Shown here piece by piece: positions 62,865 to 64,000 of a stretch of 64,000 nt of DNA; positions within the stretch are counted from its first letter, which is position 1; each line of letters opens with the position of its first letter. A program made the translations under genes and the position numbers. Source of the DNA: Alkalibacterium sp. 20 (GTDB taxonomy: Bacteria; Bacillota; Bacilli; Lactobacillales; Carnobacteriaceae_A); assembly GCF_001885615.1 (NCBI RefSeq), contig NZ_LSRN01000067.1, positions 1 to 64,000 of the forward strand. The letters are read 5' to 3'. The notes below the pieces were generated by a model. It had not been told where the DNA came from. It worked only from the letters and a program-made list of their open reading frames with translations, and searched no databases.

Positions 62865-64000
62865 ATGAATCAATATGAACAATTAGACTTGAACTACATT
62901 GATGGTCAATGGAGGAAAGGGCGAAGTACAGAAGTCGTTGAATCGTTCAACCCTTATACAGAAGAATCATATGTGAAAATGCAGGCCGCTTCCTTAGAAG
63001 ACTTGGATGAAGCCTATGAGAGTGCAAAAAGACATCAAAAGGAATGGGAGAAAACAAATCCCTTTGAAAGAGCAGGCATCATCAGAAAAGCCATTCAAAT
63101 CATGGAAAATCGAAAAGAAGAACTTGTGGCTGTTCTCATAGAAGAATCTGGATCAACGATTGCAAAAGTTGAACTGGAACTCAATATAACGATGTCGATC
63201 ATGCAACTGGCAGCAGAATTTCCGAATAGAATGGAAACGATCGTGAATGAGTCGATGATCCCCGGAAAGAAAAATCATATGATACGTAAACCGGTAGGCG
63301 TCGTCGGTGTCATTGGACCCTTCAACTTTCCAATGTATCTATCCATGCGTTCGGTTGCACCGGCGCTTGCTACGGGTAATGCGGTTGTATTGAAACCGGG
63401 CCATCAGACGCCAGTAAGTGGCGGAAATATCATTGCCAAAATCTTTGAAGAAGCTGGTCTTCCAAAAGGCGTATTGCAAGTCGTTCACCCTAAAACTTCG
63501 GAAATAGGGGATGCTTTCTACGAGCATCCGGTACCGGATCTGATCTCATTTACCGGTTCAACGGGCGTTGGCAAAAAAATCGGAGCAGTCTGCGGAAGAG
63601 AAGTCAAGAAAACGATCCTGGAACTTGGTGGAAATAACGCCATGGTCATCTTAGATGATGCTGACATCGAAACAGCCGCAAAAGGAGCCATTTATGGACG
63701 TTTCATGCATAGCGGTCAGATTTGTATGGCGATCAATCGTATCATCATAGATGAATCTGTTTTTGATGAATTTGCAGAAAAATTTGTTGAAATAGCGAAA
63801 TCACTCAAACACGGTGATCCGAATCAGGAAGGCACTCTGATTGGCCCACTAATTGATGGCAATCAGGTGGAGAGATTGCTGGAAGAAGTGAAGAAAGCGA
63901 AGTCTGAAGGCGCTGAAATCTTGCTTGAAGGTAAACGTGAAGGCAACGTTCTAACGCCTACTATTTTAAAAGGAACCAATGATATGACTACTGCTCAAAA
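62865..64000 (+). CDS. Aldehyde dehydrogenase, aromatic (YfmT-like), 3' truncated by window
   Basis: Open from ATG 62865, behind GAAAGGACGG, to the window end (378 codons seen). The NAD(P)-binding region has GVVGVIGPFNFPMYLSMRSV, LKPGHQTP and FTGSTGVG; the catalytic Glu is in LELGGNNA and the catalytic Cys in HSGQICMAINR. The HPVPDLISFTGST and QICMAINRI patterns are closest to the benzaldehyde/vanillin group (YfmT type) among ALDHs I know. The substrate is inferred only. It is divergent from zwf. Confidence 0.88.
   Translation, partial: MNQYEQLDLNYIDGQWRKGRSTEVVESFNPYTEESYVKMQAASLEDLDEAYESAKRHQKEWEKTNPFERAGIIRKAIQIMENRKEELVAVLIEESGSTIAKVELELNITMSIMQLAAEFPNRMETIVNESMIPGKKNHMIRKPVGVVGVIGPFNFPMYLSMRSVAPALATGNAVVLKPGHQTPVSGGNIIAKIFEEAGLPKGVLQVVHPKTSEIGDAFYEHPVPDLISFTGSTGVGKKIGAVCGREVKKTILELGGNNAMVILDDADIETAAKGAIYGRFMHSGQICMAINRIIIDESVFDEFAEKFVEIAKSLKHGDPNQEGTLIGPLIDGNQVERLLEEVKKAKSEGAEILLEGKREGNVLTPTILKGTNDMTTAQ

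Overview
The window is a chromosomal segment of a motile, low-GC Gram-positive bacterium. It most resembles the lactic-acid-bacterial family Carnobacteriaceae (Marinilactibacillus or Alkalibacterium type). This is inferred from a Bacillales/Lactobacillales housekeeping order (ypiA-reoY-ypjD-cca-dinG-ypmB-asnS-dnaD-nth), strong AGGAGG-type ribosome binding sites, a Gram-positive flagellar operon and a Gram-positive type IV pilus (T4P) set. No 16S gene is present, so the genus is not proven. There are no rRNA or tRNA genes, no insertion sequences and no CRISPR array.

Region 1 (about 0.1-20.8 kb, all +) is one long flagellar operon: flgB-flgC-fliE-fliF-fliG-fliH-fliI-fliJ-fliK-flgD-(flagellar operon protein)-flgE-swrD-motA-motB-fliL-fliO-fliP-fliQ-fliR-flhB-flhA-fliA-flgF-flgG. 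It ends with an FtsE-like ATPase whose sequence has lost most ABC catalytic motifs. fliM, fliN/fliY, flhF, flhG and the che genes, which sit inside the equivalent Bacillus operon, are missing here. Flagellin, cap and junction genes are also outside the window.

Region 2 (about 20.8-28.8 kb) links the two motility machines. It holds a permuted papain-fold hydrolase (-), a DUF2254 membrane protein, a chemoreceptor gene broken by a stop codon and a frameshift, a GGDEF-EAL protein with a degenerate GGDEF site but intact EAL residues, and a membrane diguanylate cyclase with an intact GGEEF site.

Region 3 (about 28.8-38.7 kb) is a T4P cluster: three minor pilin-like genes, pilB, pilT, pilC, major pilin pilA, prepilin peptidase pilD, and pilM, pilN, pilO. 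The diguanylate cyclase stop lies 3 bases before the first pilin gene, and PilB has an N-terminal MshEN-like domain, a known c-di-GMP-binding fold. A local c-di-GMP circuit acting on pili is therefore likely. pilA has its own promoter, an inverted repeat over the -35 region, and a leader of roughly 170 nt with mutually exclusive pairings that could control its expression.

Region 4 (about 39-52 kb) is housekeeping: a MATE exporter, then ypiA, reoY, ypjD, cca, dinG, ypmB, asnS, dnaD, nth, a type Ic aspartate aminotransferase and a YtxH protein. It closes with a 556-bp intergenic tract holding nearly three tandem copies of a 103-bp unit built from hairpins.

Region 5 (about 52.6-64 kb) carries a DUF2188 gene (-), rlmA, ddl, queG-trmL, divergent argS (-) and argR (+), a phosphohexomutase, zwf (-) and an aromatic-type aldehyde dehydrogenase cut by the window end. 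Several convergent pairs are separated by strong hairpin terminators.
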